From Verrucomicrobiales bacterium (GTDB lineage Bacteria; Verrucomicrobiota; Verrucomicrobiia; Verrucomicrobiales; DEV007): a stretch of 32,084 nt of DNA. Positions 25,023 through 32,084 of the stretch are shown here, in pieces. Numbering within the stretch: the first letter of the stretch is position 1; every line of letters begins with the position of its first letter. The stretch is from the NCBI GenBank assembly GCA_029210205.1, contig JARGOD010000013.1, forward strand, positions 38,571-70,654, given 5' to 3'. The position numbers and the translations under genes are program-made. The notes beneath the pieces were generated by a model that made no database searches, was not told the origin of the DNA, and saw only the letters and a list, made by a program, of their open reading frames with translations.

Positions 25023-27167
25023 TCACGGCATCGGAATCACCAACTGGACGCTAGTTCCCTCTGTTAAAGCACTGCGAACTCGCAGATTTGCTCCAATTGC
25101 CTGAGCGCGCATTCGTAAATTTCGAAGGCCATTCCCCTCACGGAATTCCTGGTCGAGGTTATTAAACCCGATCCCATCATCTTTGACCGAGAGCTGTAAG
25201 CGATTGCGGCGGCAGTCGATTTCAATGTCGACATTCTCCGCTTCAGCATGCCGGACAATATTGTTCAATACCTCTTTGTAGATCAGGAAAATGTCCCGCT
25301 TAAATTCGAGGGGAAGCCGATCATCATTCGTATCGCCTTTGACCACGAGTGAATATTCGTGAGCACGAAGTAACTTCGCGGCGGTCTCACGAAAACGAGT
25401 CAACATCTGTTGCCAGGTCTCTTCCCCGGGACGAATCAGCCAGACAATGTCACGCATCGACTCGATCGTTTTGTCTGCGGTCGACTTGATCTCGGTAAAT
25501 TCCTCCTCCACCAAATCAGGTTCGTCCGCCTCAGTTTTTCCCAGTTCAGCGAGCAGCGCAATACTGCTCAAATTACTTCCAATGTCGTCATGCAAGTCAC
25601 TCGCGATTCGCTGGCGAAGAGCTTCCAGATCTTTCCGCCGCCTCACCCGCCCGCGAGAAAGCGCGACGAGGACAAATCCCAGAATTCCCGCGACTCCGGT
25701 CCCAATCAAGGTCACCCCCCTTGTCACCGTCGCATCAACGAGGTCGAGGCGAGTGTTCTCTTTTTCGAGCCAACGGCGCACCAGGCGGTTCCGTTTATCT
25801 AAATCTGATAGCCATTCACCGTAGGAAACCAGATTTCTCCGACTGCTGTATCCGTCGACGAGAAATTCAGGAGCCCACTGCGAATTTTTGAAAGTGTGCG
25901 CTGCATTCACAGGTTGCCCCAAGGCAACGTTCTCCGTGTCTGAAAAAACTCTAATTTCAGCCAGTTCAAAGCCGAGCTTAGACATTTTTTTCGAACCCAC
26001 CACCGTAACCCTGATATACTTTCCGTAGGCATCCTCCGTCGGAACAATAAGTGGGTTCGATCCAATGATACTAATCTGCGAGGGGTTAAAACGTCCAATC
26101 GTCTCCGCTTTGAGCATGTCGGGCGAAGTCGAAACTTCGATCTTCATTGGGTAAGGAAAACGAACCGTTGGATCAGGCACCGTTTCCGGAGAATCGGCGA
26201 GAATGAGCTGCACCTCATTTATCCTCATCGGTTCACGCAACGCAACCTGAACCCAGCTGTTGAGAACCGGCTCCTCGGACCTGGCTCGAAAGCCCAAAGT
26301 CGGGCTTTCTTCCACTCCATGAGGAATTCCGAGGGTCGTGATCCCATCGGTCACGAAACGACGAGACCATTGATCCGATCTCTCTTCGCTATCGAGCGCT
26401 AACACTTCCTTACCGACCGCGAGGTTGCGACCTCCATTGAGAACCATCACTTCGCTAAGCGCAAAAACCTCCTGGTTCGACTGAGGGGAACGCCAGAGAC
26501 CGGTTGCAGTGATGCGAATATACCGTCCCGAAAAGCCACTCAGTTCTCGAAAAAACGGCCATCTCCTGATGCCCCTTGGCTCATCGACCCGCCCCTCGAC
26601 CATTGTCTCGTAGTTTCGGAAATCTTCATCGTCAGAGATATCGACTCGGAAATTTCGAGGGAATCCGTATCCATACACAGTTTCGTCATCGAGCTCAGCG
26701 GTTACCGGGAACAGCGCAATTGCATCGGGAGAAACGACTTCCTCCATATCGATTTGAAGCCACTTCGGTCTCTTTTTTGCAGAGCCGGAATGGTAGCCAA
26801 ATCCTGTCACTCTCTGCGACTCTCGAACGACCCTCGGCAAGGCATCAAGTTGAGCAACGATGTCATCCTGCGCCTCTTCAAGATCACGAAGATCACGATT
26901 AAAGAGCCGGGCAATCCGATCCGCACTCGTCTGGCGTGGATTGATAACCGGTTCGATCAAATCAGGCGGAAGGATCTCCGGGAGATCACGACCATCAGTG
27001 GACTGCAGCCCCACTTCCGGAAAGGGCGAGAGTTGGGAAAAGCTTTCGAGCGGACCGTGGCAGATCGTTACCACCAGAAAGGCGGCAGAAAAGGAACACG
27101 GGGATCTGAAGCTCAAATAGCTCAAAGGGAAACCGGAAGGCTGAGCGAAAAAGGTATCACACAACAA
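25023..27167 (-). CDS. Sensor histidine kinase with discoidin-like periplasmic repeats
   Basis: The protein has up to 714 residues. After a signal-peptide-like segment (about 15-37) there is a helical stretch, then at least two F5/8 type C (discoidin)-like domains (about 98-235 and 237-420, each ending in a YIRITATG/YIRVTVVG strand) and the start of a third (NVALGQPVNAAHTF). A membrane helix spans about 485-503. The kinase core is HisKA_3 with phospho-acceptor His526 in SDLHDDIGSNL, N-box EVLNNIVRHAEAEN and G-boxes DDGIGF and GNGLRN. The start at 27167 is a TTG overlapping the DUF1552 stop by 11 bases; TTGs at 27125 and 27116 are alternatives. Discoidin folds commonly bind carbohydrate, so a sugar polymer signal is inferred. 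Confidence 0.88.
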   Translation of the reverse strand: MLCDTFFAQPSGFPLSYLSFRSPCSFSAAFLVVTICHGPLESFSQLSPFPEVGLQSTDGRDLPEILPPDLIEPVINPRQTSADRIARLFNRDLRDLEEAQDDIVAQLDALPRVVRESQRVTGFGYHSGSAKKRPKWLQIDMEEVVSPDAIALFPVTAELDDETVYGYGFPRNFRVDISDDEDFRNYETMVEGRVDEPRGIRRWPFFRELSGFSGRYIRITATGLWRSPQSNQEVFALSEVMVLNGGRNLAVGKEVLALDSEERSDQWSRRFVTDGITTLGIPHGVEESPTLGFRARSEEPVLNSWVQVALREPMRINEVQLILADSPETVPDPTVRFPYPMKIEVSTSPDMLKAETIGRFNPSQISIIGSNPLIVPTEDAYGKYIRVTVVGSKKMSKLGFELAEIRVFSDTENVALGQPVNAAHTFKNSQWAPEFLVDGYSSRRNLVSYGEWLSDLDKRNRLVRRWLEKENTRLDLVDATVTRGVTLIGTGVAGILGFVLVALSRGRVRRRKDLEALRQRIASDLHDDIGSNLSSIALLAELGKTEADEPDLVEEEFTEIKSTADKTIESMRDIVWLIRPGEETWQQMLTRFRETAAKLLRAHEYSLVVKGDTNDDRLPLEFKRDIFLIYKEVLNNIVRHAEAENVDIEIDCRRNRLQLSVKDDGIGFNNLDQEFREGNGLRNLRMRAQAIGANLRVRSALTEGTSVQLVIPMP

Positions 27168-28455
27168 GCTGATCGACCACTCCGGTGCTCACGCCATTGA
27201 AAGTTTCGTTCTCGAGCCCGAGCGCCTGCCCAAGCGTATGAAGGAGATTTGAGTGCGGGGTACCCTTCTCACACCGGACATGCTCGCCGGTGCGAATCTT
27301 CCCACCTGCCTGGCCGGCAACAACGAGAGGAAGGTCGTCTTTAATGTGACCGTTACCATCTTTCATTCCCGAACCGTAGAGGACGACGGAGTTTGAAAGC
27401 AGCGTGCCGTCACCCTCTTTGACCGCCTTCATGCGACCGAGAAGATAAGCGACATTCTCGACGTACCATTGGCTCACCCGAGTGTATTCCGCGACGAGAT
27501 CATCTTTCTCTTTGTGGTGCGACATCCCGTGGTGGTCACTCGTGACTCCATCGAGGAAGCTGAAATTTTGACGACTGAACCCGTGTGCAGTCATGAGGGT
27601 CCCGACGCGGGTCGTGTCCGTCCAGAAGGCGAGAAGCATCAGGTCCATCATGAGCCGAAGGTGCGTCTGCTTGTCACGCGGAAGACCGGGGCCGGGGCGC
27701 TTCATTTTCTCGGGAGTGGTTGTTGGGGTCCACTCCGGCTCCGGCGGATTCATCGTCTTCTCAAGACGGACTTCCACCTCGCGAACAGAATCGAGATACT
27801 CATCGAGCTTCGCCTGATCAACGGAGCCGGCCTTGCGACGAAGTGACTTCGCATCATCAAGAACAAGATCGAGGACGCTGCGGCGACGAAGTGCTTCTTT
27901 TCTCGCCTCCGGTCCGGTGCGGTCACGGAAAAGACGGTCAAAGGCGACCTGCGGATTGATTTCCGGGGAAACTCTGGTCGTCTCACTGCTCCAGCTCACG
28001 GTATTGGCATAGGCTATCGGCTCGCCGCTTGCGATGCCCTGGCGGGGTGGTTCCGTTCCGAGGATAACCGATGAAAGCGGTGTCGCATGTCCGACCTTGG
28101 CCGCGATCTGTTGATCCAGAGAGACGCCGTTTCGCTGATGCGTGATTTGCTTTCCGGTGAGGAAAGACCCTGTCAGCTGGACATGTCCTCGTCCGAGATT
28201 ATCGAGCCCCGAGACAACCGAAAAATCTCCCATCAGATCCTGAAGCGGAGAGAGAATCGGAGAAAGCTGAAAGTCCCTTCCAACCCCTGTGACATCCCAG
28301 GCCTTTGGATAAACGCCGTTCGGCTGGAAGATCGAGCAGATGCGCTGCGGAGCCGTCGAGACATCCCTGGCCTGCATCATTTCCAGGGGAGGTAGCGCGA
28401 GAGAAGCTCCAAGTCCTTTTAGCAAGGTTCTGCGGGAGAGTGGTCGGCGAGTCAT
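27157..28455 (-). CDS. DUF1552 protein with Tat signal
   Basis: The 432-residue protein has a twin-arginine signal (SRRTLLKG, Arg8-Arg9, then an Ala/Leu-rich segment), so it is exported folded, probably with or beside a cofactor protein. The body matches the DUF1552 family of planctomycetes and verrucomicrobia (for example the ICSIFQPNGVYPKAW and GSGMKDGNGHIKDDLP segments). The family's biochemistry is not established. Its ATG overlaps the stop of the cytochrome gene as ATGA (28452-28455), the usual DUF1592/DUF1552 pairing, so the two probably form one periplasmic unit. Confidence 0.9.
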   Translation of the reverse strand: MTRRPLSRRTLLKGLGASLALPPLEMMQARDVSTAPQRICSIFQPNGVYPKAWDVTGVGRDFQLSPILSPLQDLMGDFSVVSGLDNLGRGHVQLTGSFLTGKQITHQRNGVSLDQQIAAKVGHATPLSSVILGTEPPRQGIASGEPIAYANTVSWSSETTRVSPEINPQVAFDRLFRDRTGPEARKEALRRRSVLDLVLDDAKSLRRKAGSVDQAKLDEYLDSVREVEVRLEKTMNPPEPEWTPTTTPEKMKRPGPGLPRDKQTHLRLMMDLMLLAFWTDTTRVGTLMTAHGFSRQNFSFLDGVTSDHHGMSHHKEKDDLVAEYTRVSQWYVENVAYLLGRMKAVKEGDGTLLSNSVVLYGSGMKDGNGHIKDDLPLVVAGQAGGKIRTGEHVRCEKGTPHSNLLHTLGQALGLENETFNGVSTGVVDQLVV

Positions 28456-31205
28456 GGCTGAGCGGCGATAGTGGGTAAATTCAATTCAGGACTGCGATGC
28501 TGATGCGTGAAAGGATAACTCAGGACGATCGCCTCAACCAAGGCGCGTCCACGGTAACCGCCCGGGGCAGTTTTCTCAAGAATCTCCGCGACGACCGGCT
28601 CGTCATAAACTTGAAGTTCCCGACCGAGGGCATAGGCAAGGAGACGCTCGACGAGGGACTCGGCAAAGTCGTCACCACGATGCTCTGCGAGATAGTCACG
28701 GAGACCGGCGACACCTTCGAATGAATTCCCATCCGGCAGCGTGCCGATTGTATCTTTGGGCATTTCTTTCCCCTGTTTGATCCGACCGAGCACATCGAAA
28801 CTCTCAAGCCCGAAGCCGAGAGGATCAATCTTATCATGACAGATCGCACAATCTGCTTTGTCGCGATGAATTTCCAGTTCCTCCCTCAGCGTCTTCCCGC
28901 GCGCACCGGCATTTCCGGGGAGCTCGCCTGCATCGGCTGGTGGCTCGCCCGGCTCATCACCGAGGAGGCGCTCCATCACAAAGACACCGCGCAGGACCGG
29001 ACTCGTCCGCACCGGCGTTGAGGTTGCGGTGAGAACACTCGCCATCCCGAGGAGTCCTCCACGCTCCCGACGTTGCGCCTCCGTCAGGGAAACCCTGACA
29101 AAACCATTCATCCCAACCTCGGGAAGACCGTAATGCCTCGCGAGTCGATTGTTGATGAATGCATCCTCAGCCGAAATGAGATCGACGATGCTGCGATTCT
29201 CCTCGAACACTGACTGAAACAGCATCATGGTTTCCGCTTTCATTGAGCGGGAAAGATCGAGATCAAATTCAGGATAAAGCGTGCCGTCAGGAACGACACT
29301 TTTGCCGAGCGATTCATAGCCGAGCCATTGCCCGGGGAACATTTCGTAGAACTCTTCCGCCCGCTCATCGCTGAGCATCCTTGCGACCTGGGCTTTCAAT
29401 CCTTCCGCCGTCTCAAGTTCCCCTTTCGAAGCTGCCTCACGCAGTGCTTCATCGGGGAGGCTGTTCCACAGAAAGTAGGAGAGTCGCGAAGCCAATTGAT
29501 GATTGTTGAGCGAGATCACCTCGCCCGCTCCCTCCGCCGGTAGTTCTTCGCTTCGGTAGAGAAATTTCGGGGACGTCAAAACCGCCGCAACGACCTGAGA
29601 AGCGGCCGAAGCATGCGACTCGCCTGACTCCAAGATTGCTTCATATACCGCGAGATAGGGCTTCTCCTCATCGGCATCGAGCGGTCGACGAAAGGCACGG
29701 CTCAGGAAATCCGGAAACCATGGACGCCACCGTTTCGCGTCAGACAGGGCTTCGTTCGCCGCGCGAGCGACTTTTGGCTTACTCCCGACCTCGGGCATGA
29801 TCGGGCCTTCAATTTCAATCCAGTCAATCGCGATGAATCCACGCTTCTTCGGGAAAGCTTTCTCCGCGATGTCGCGCAGTGTCCTGCGATCGACCACATT
29901 CTCAGGATTCTGTTCCCGGTAGATCTCATCAAACGCCTCGACGGATATCCCTAACAATGAGGCAATTTCTGTTCTCAACTGCGCAAAGGGCTCTTCACGC
30001 TCAATGATAAAATTCAGAAACTTCTTCAGTTCCGTCGGGCTCCCCTGCTCCCCGAGAAGACGAATCCATTCGTAGGGTCGCTGAACTGAGCTCTCGACAC
30101 CATTCCATCGCGAAACGAGTGGCTTCAAACCGGGAACCATCTCCTCGTCGAGATTCAGGGCCGGGAGATTCTTTCTTGAGGCGATGCCGACGAGCTCATT
30201 CGCGTTCTCCGGAAGGACCGTGTATTCCAGGTTCTCATCTTTTCTTCCGCGTCCCGCGCGAGGAGGCAACATCACATTCAGCGCCATCTGGTGGATTCCC
30301 GGAGAAAGAAAAGCCTCCGTCGTCTCTATCGTAAAGTCTTTCCCGACCACCTCGATCTCGCCGACGATAACATCATCGACCCGGATCAATCCCGTTGCGG
30401 GCCCGAACTCGCTACTCCCTGCCCGCATCTTAAAACGATAAAATCCGTAGGCAGGAATATCGATACTCTCATAGAGCGTCCGCTGCCCGGAAGTGAGAGT
30501 GTAACCTTTCTCACCGTTGGGGTAAGCATTCGGCTGTGAGCGACTCTCTGTCATGATGAGGTCCTCTGCTTCAAACTTCACGAGGCCCGGCTCCTCATCG
30601 AGAGAATGAAGCGACTCAACGGCGACTTCTGCGGCCTCGAGGTATTTCTCAAGATCCCCACCCGTCACGAAAAGGTTGTCCCGGTCATTCGTAAATCCCG
30701 TTCTTCCCTCGGCGTCAGGAGAAAAGATCCGCCCGGTTTGCACGTCGAGACCGAGAAGATCCCGGACCGTGTTGTTATACTCGACCTGCGTGAGTCTCGG
30801 CAGCGTGACATGTCCCGGATGCTTGAGTGCTTCCCAATCGATGTCATTCACCTGCTCCTCAAGAACAGCGAGAATCTCCTCGTATTCCACCGCGCTGGGA
30901 AGCGGCTTCTTCGGAGGCATTTCCTCCGTTTCGATCTGCTCCAACACCGATAACCAAAGCTCGCGATCTCCGATAATATCAAAATTATCCATCGCCGTGT
31001 CCAACCTCAGATCACCTTTCTGAACATCGGCATCGTGACATTTGTAGCAGTAATCAGCAAAAAACGTCTCAATGCGCGCCTGTTCGCCAGCGAACAAACC
31101 CATTGTTAGCGAGGCAGTAACAGTCACGACAACGACGTGACAAATAAAGTTAAGACATTGACGCATAACCGAGAAATTCATACGTCTAGTGGAAGGGCGG
31201 CGCAT
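28452..31205 (-). CDS. Planctomycete-type cytochrome c (DUF1587/1595/1592/1588/1585)
   Basis: The protein has 917 residues from the ATG at 31205; later ATGs at 31181 and 31166 give shorter signal peptides. After the export signal comes a haem motif CYKCH (53-57) in the PSCyt1 domain, then DUF1587 (LPRLTQVEYNNTVRDLLGLD), a beta-rich carbohydrate-binding-like region, DUF1595 (FLSRAFRRPLDADE, LTSPKFLYR), DUF1592 (LASRLSYFLWNSLPDEALRE), DUF1588 (RGGLLGMASVLTATSTPVRT) and DUF1585 at the end. A second CxxCH (CAICH, 786-790) lies between the last two. It is a periplasmic c-type haem protein, often linked to polymer oxidation but not proven. It is the first gene of the cluster with DUF1552 and the histidine kinase. 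Confidence 0.92.
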   Translation of the reverse strand: MRRPSTRRMNFSVMRQCLNFICHVVVVTVTASLTMGLFAGEQARIETFFADYCYKCHDADVQKGDLRLDTAMDNFDIIGDRELWLSVLEQIETEEMPPKKPLPSAVEYEEILAVLEEQVNDIDWEALKHPGHVTLPRLTQVEYNNTVRDLLGLDVQTGRIFSPDAEGRTGFTNDRDNLFVTGGDLEKYLEAAEVAVESLHSLDEEPGLVKFEAEDLIMTESRSQPNAYPNGEKGYTLTSGQRTLYESIDIPAYGFYRFKMRAGSSEFGPATGLIRVDDVIVGEIEVVGKDFTIETTEAFLSPGIHQMALNVMLPPRAGRGRKDENLEYTVLPENANELVGIASRKNLPALNLDEEMVPGLKPLVSRWNGVESSVQRPYEWIRLLGEQGSPTELKKFLNFIIEREEPFAQLRTEIASLLGISVEAFDEIYREQNPENVVDRRTLRDIAEKAFPKKRGFIAIDWIEIEGPIMPEVGSKPKVARAANEALSDAKRWRPWFPDFLSRAFRRPLDADEEKPYLAVYEAILESGESHASAASQVVAAVLTSPKFLYRSEELPAEGAGEVISLNNHQLASRLSYFLWNSLPDEALREAASKGELETAEGLKAQVARMLSDERAEEFYEMFPGQWLGYESLGKSVVPDGTLYPEFDLDLSRSMKAETMMLFQSVFEENRSIVDLISAEDAFINNRLARHYGLPEVGMNGFVRVSLTEAQRRERGGLLGMASVLTATSTPVRTSPVLRGVFVMERLLGDEPGEPPADAGELPGNAGARGKTLREELEIHRDKADCAICHDKIDPLGFGLESFDVLGRIKQGKEMPKDTIGTLPDGNSFEGVAGLRDYLAEHRGDDFAESLVERLLAYALGRELQVYDEPVVAEILEKTAPGGYRGRALVEAIVLSYPFTHQHRSPELNLPTIAAQP

Positions 31206-31275
31206 CCTGCATCATCGCGGAATGCATTGCCCGGAACCCTAATCAAAATCTGTAACAACTTATAACACTACTATT
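31206..31275. promoter_or_regulatory. Divergent promoter region, cytochrome gene / small membrane protein
   Basis: This 70-base A+T-rich gap separates two divergent genes. On the plus strand TATAAC (31261-31266) could be a -10 element only 10 bases before the ATG at 31276, which would give a nearly leaderless mRNA. No good -35 is visible for it. Confidence 0.35.
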
Positions 31276-31539
31276 ATGGCCGCTATTGGAGGAATTCTCG
31301 CCGCTGCTGGAGGAATCGCAGGACTCGTAATCTGGATCATGACTATCGTAAAGGCATTCAAAGCCAAGGATACCCTCTGGGGCGTTCTCTCGATTTTTCT
31401 CCCGATCTGTGGACTGATCTGGCTCTTTATGAAAGGTCACAAGAAGCTTGGGATCTACTGGATCATCGCAATCGTTCTCTACATGGTTGGCGCTGGCATC
31501 ATTGGTGGCTCAGGAGCGATGACGCAGCTCCAGCCTTGA
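31276..31539 (+). CDS. Small membrane protein of unknown function
   Basis: The 87-residue protein consists almost wholly of three hydrophobic segments (about 4-24, 36-52, 58-78) joined by short basic loops (KAFKAKD, KGHKKLG). The N-terminus is Gly/Ala-rich. I do not recognise a named family. Real expression is supported by a strong terminator just downstream and by its isolation as the only plus-strand gene between two minus-strand genes. There is no Shine-Dalgarno sequence. Stress-type small membrane proteins look like this, but no function can be assigned. Confidence 0.75.
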   Translation: MAAIGGILAAAGGIAGLVIWIMTIVKAFKAKDTLWGVLSIFLPICGLIWLFMKGHKKLGIYWIIAIVLYMVGAGIIGGSGAMTQLQP

Positions 31540-31564
31540 TCTAAACGATCAGATTATTTTCGTG

Positions 31565-31590
31565 AACGGCTCTCTTCGGAGGGCCGTTTT
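31565..31590 (+). terminator. UUCG-tetraloop intrinsic terminator
   Basis: AACGGCTCTC (31565-31574) and GAGGGCCGTT (31579-31588) pair over 10 bp (one G-U) around a TTCG loop closed by C-G, the very stable cUUCGg hairpin. Four Ts (31587-31590) follow on the plus strand. It ends the small membrane protein gene and also lies just past the ribF stop (31595), but that strand has a weaker T-run. Confidence 0.85.
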
Positions 31591-31594
31591 GCGT

Positions 31595-32083
31595 TCAGGC
31601 AAAAACACCCCGCGCCGCTTCGACATCGATCGCAATCTGCGCCTTCAAAGCTTCGAGACCATCGAACCTTTTCTCCGGGCGAATAAACTCCACGAATTCA
31701 ATCTCGAGATCCTCGCCGTAAATTTCATGGTCGAGGCCGAAAAGGTGGACTTCGAGGAGGCGTTTCATTTCTCCCCCTTCGACGGTAGGTCGATACCCCA
31801 GATTCGCGACGCCGTTCCAGCCGTCCCCGGCTCCGATTGCCTTGACCGCGTAGACACCGGTGGGAGGTAATTGCTCACGATGGACGGTGAAGTTTGCGGT
31901 CGGGAATCCCAGGGTCCGGCCGAGCTTACGTCCCTCGATCACCGTTCCGAAAACCGTGTAATCACGTCCGAGAAGTGATTTTGCAATTTCGAAATCCCCT
32001 GCCCCGACGGCTTCGCGAATCCGCGTGCTGCTGACGCGCATCGACTTCACTTCGACGGTGCCAACCCCGGTTACGCTGAAGCC
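31595..32083 (-). CDS. ribF: Riboflavin kinase/FAD synthetase, 3' part (cut by window edge)
   Basis: The visible frame enters from the right edge and ends at 31595, giving about 162 codons. The end of the FMN adenylyltransferase domain is seen (SSTRIREAVGAGDFEIA, SLLGRDY), followed by the complete riboflavin kinase domain. The kinase domain has GRKLGRTLGFPTANF, the metal/nucleotide site, GVANLGYRPTV and the catalytic Glu in LLEVHLF. The GTG at 32050 is an internal Val codon, not the start: the reading continues upstream with matching family sequence (GFSVTGVGTVEV). The enzyme makes FMN and then FAD in the cytoplasm. Confidence 0.93.
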   Translation of the reverse strand, partial: GFSVTGVGTVEVKSMRVSSTRIREAVGAGDFEIAKSLLGRDYTVFGTVIEGRKLGRTLGFPTANFTVHREQLPPTGVYAVKAIGAGDGWNGVANLGYRPTVEGGEMKRLLEVHLFGLDHEIYGEDLEIEFVEFIRPEKRFDGLEALKAQIAIDVEAARGVFA

Positions 32084-32084
32084 A

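Noticed and set aside
32048..32050. GTG as the start of ribF
   Set aside because: The frame continues upstream to the window edge with sequence that fits the FAD-synthetase domain, so this is an internal codon of a truncated gene.

Overview
The window looks like chromosomal DNA of a Verrucomicrobiota bacterium. Three things point there: a four-gene locus matching the Akkermansia muciniphila Amuc_1102/1101/1100/1099 pilus-associated genes in the same order; a planctomycete/verrucomicrobial-type cytochrome (DUF1587/1595/1592/1588/1585) paired with a DUF1552 protein; and a histidine kinase with discoidin-like sensor repeats. The gut genus itself is unlikely, because the cytochrome/DUF1552 pair is typical of free-living aquatic or soil members. 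Base composition is moderate (around half G+C by eye), genes are densely packed, and I see no tRNA, rRNA, CRISPR array, IS element or phage gene.

Layout. (1) 1-5420, minus strand: an OmpA-like protein, then the pilus locus (Amuc_1102-like secreted protein, PilM-PilN-like fusion, Amuc_1100-like, Amuc_1099-like). A further gene may begin at position 39 and run off the left edge. (2) 5471-5796, minus: rpsP with a clear intrinsic terminator. (3) 5996-13969, plus: a tight six-gene operon of MoxR ATPase, a signal-peptide membrane protein, ABC ATPase, ABC-2 permease, DUF58 protein and a BatA-like VWA protein. A CPA1 Na+/H+ antiporter follows to 15266. (4) 15401-20801, minus: mogA, a LysM lipoprotein, sucB and sucA (2-oxoglutarate dehydrogenase E2 and E1). 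(5) 21143-24175, minus: xylB, a DUF374 acyltransferase and folD, tightly spaced. (6) 24274-31205, minus: a cytochrome (DUF1592-type), a Tat-secreted DUF1552 protein, a discoidin-sensor histidine kinase and a NarL-type response regulator. The first three overlap end to end. (7) 31276-31539, plus: a small membrane protein with a UUCG-loop terminator, converging on the 3' part of ribF at the right edge.

The best candidates for under-described systems are the two-component pair built into the cytochrome/DUF1552 operon, and the MoxR-DUF58-VWA chaperone set with an ABC exporter and a GATase-like membrane protein between its parts. A wider property is that almost none of the start codons here has a Shine-Dalgarno sequence. 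The Amuc_1099-like gene is the clear exception.
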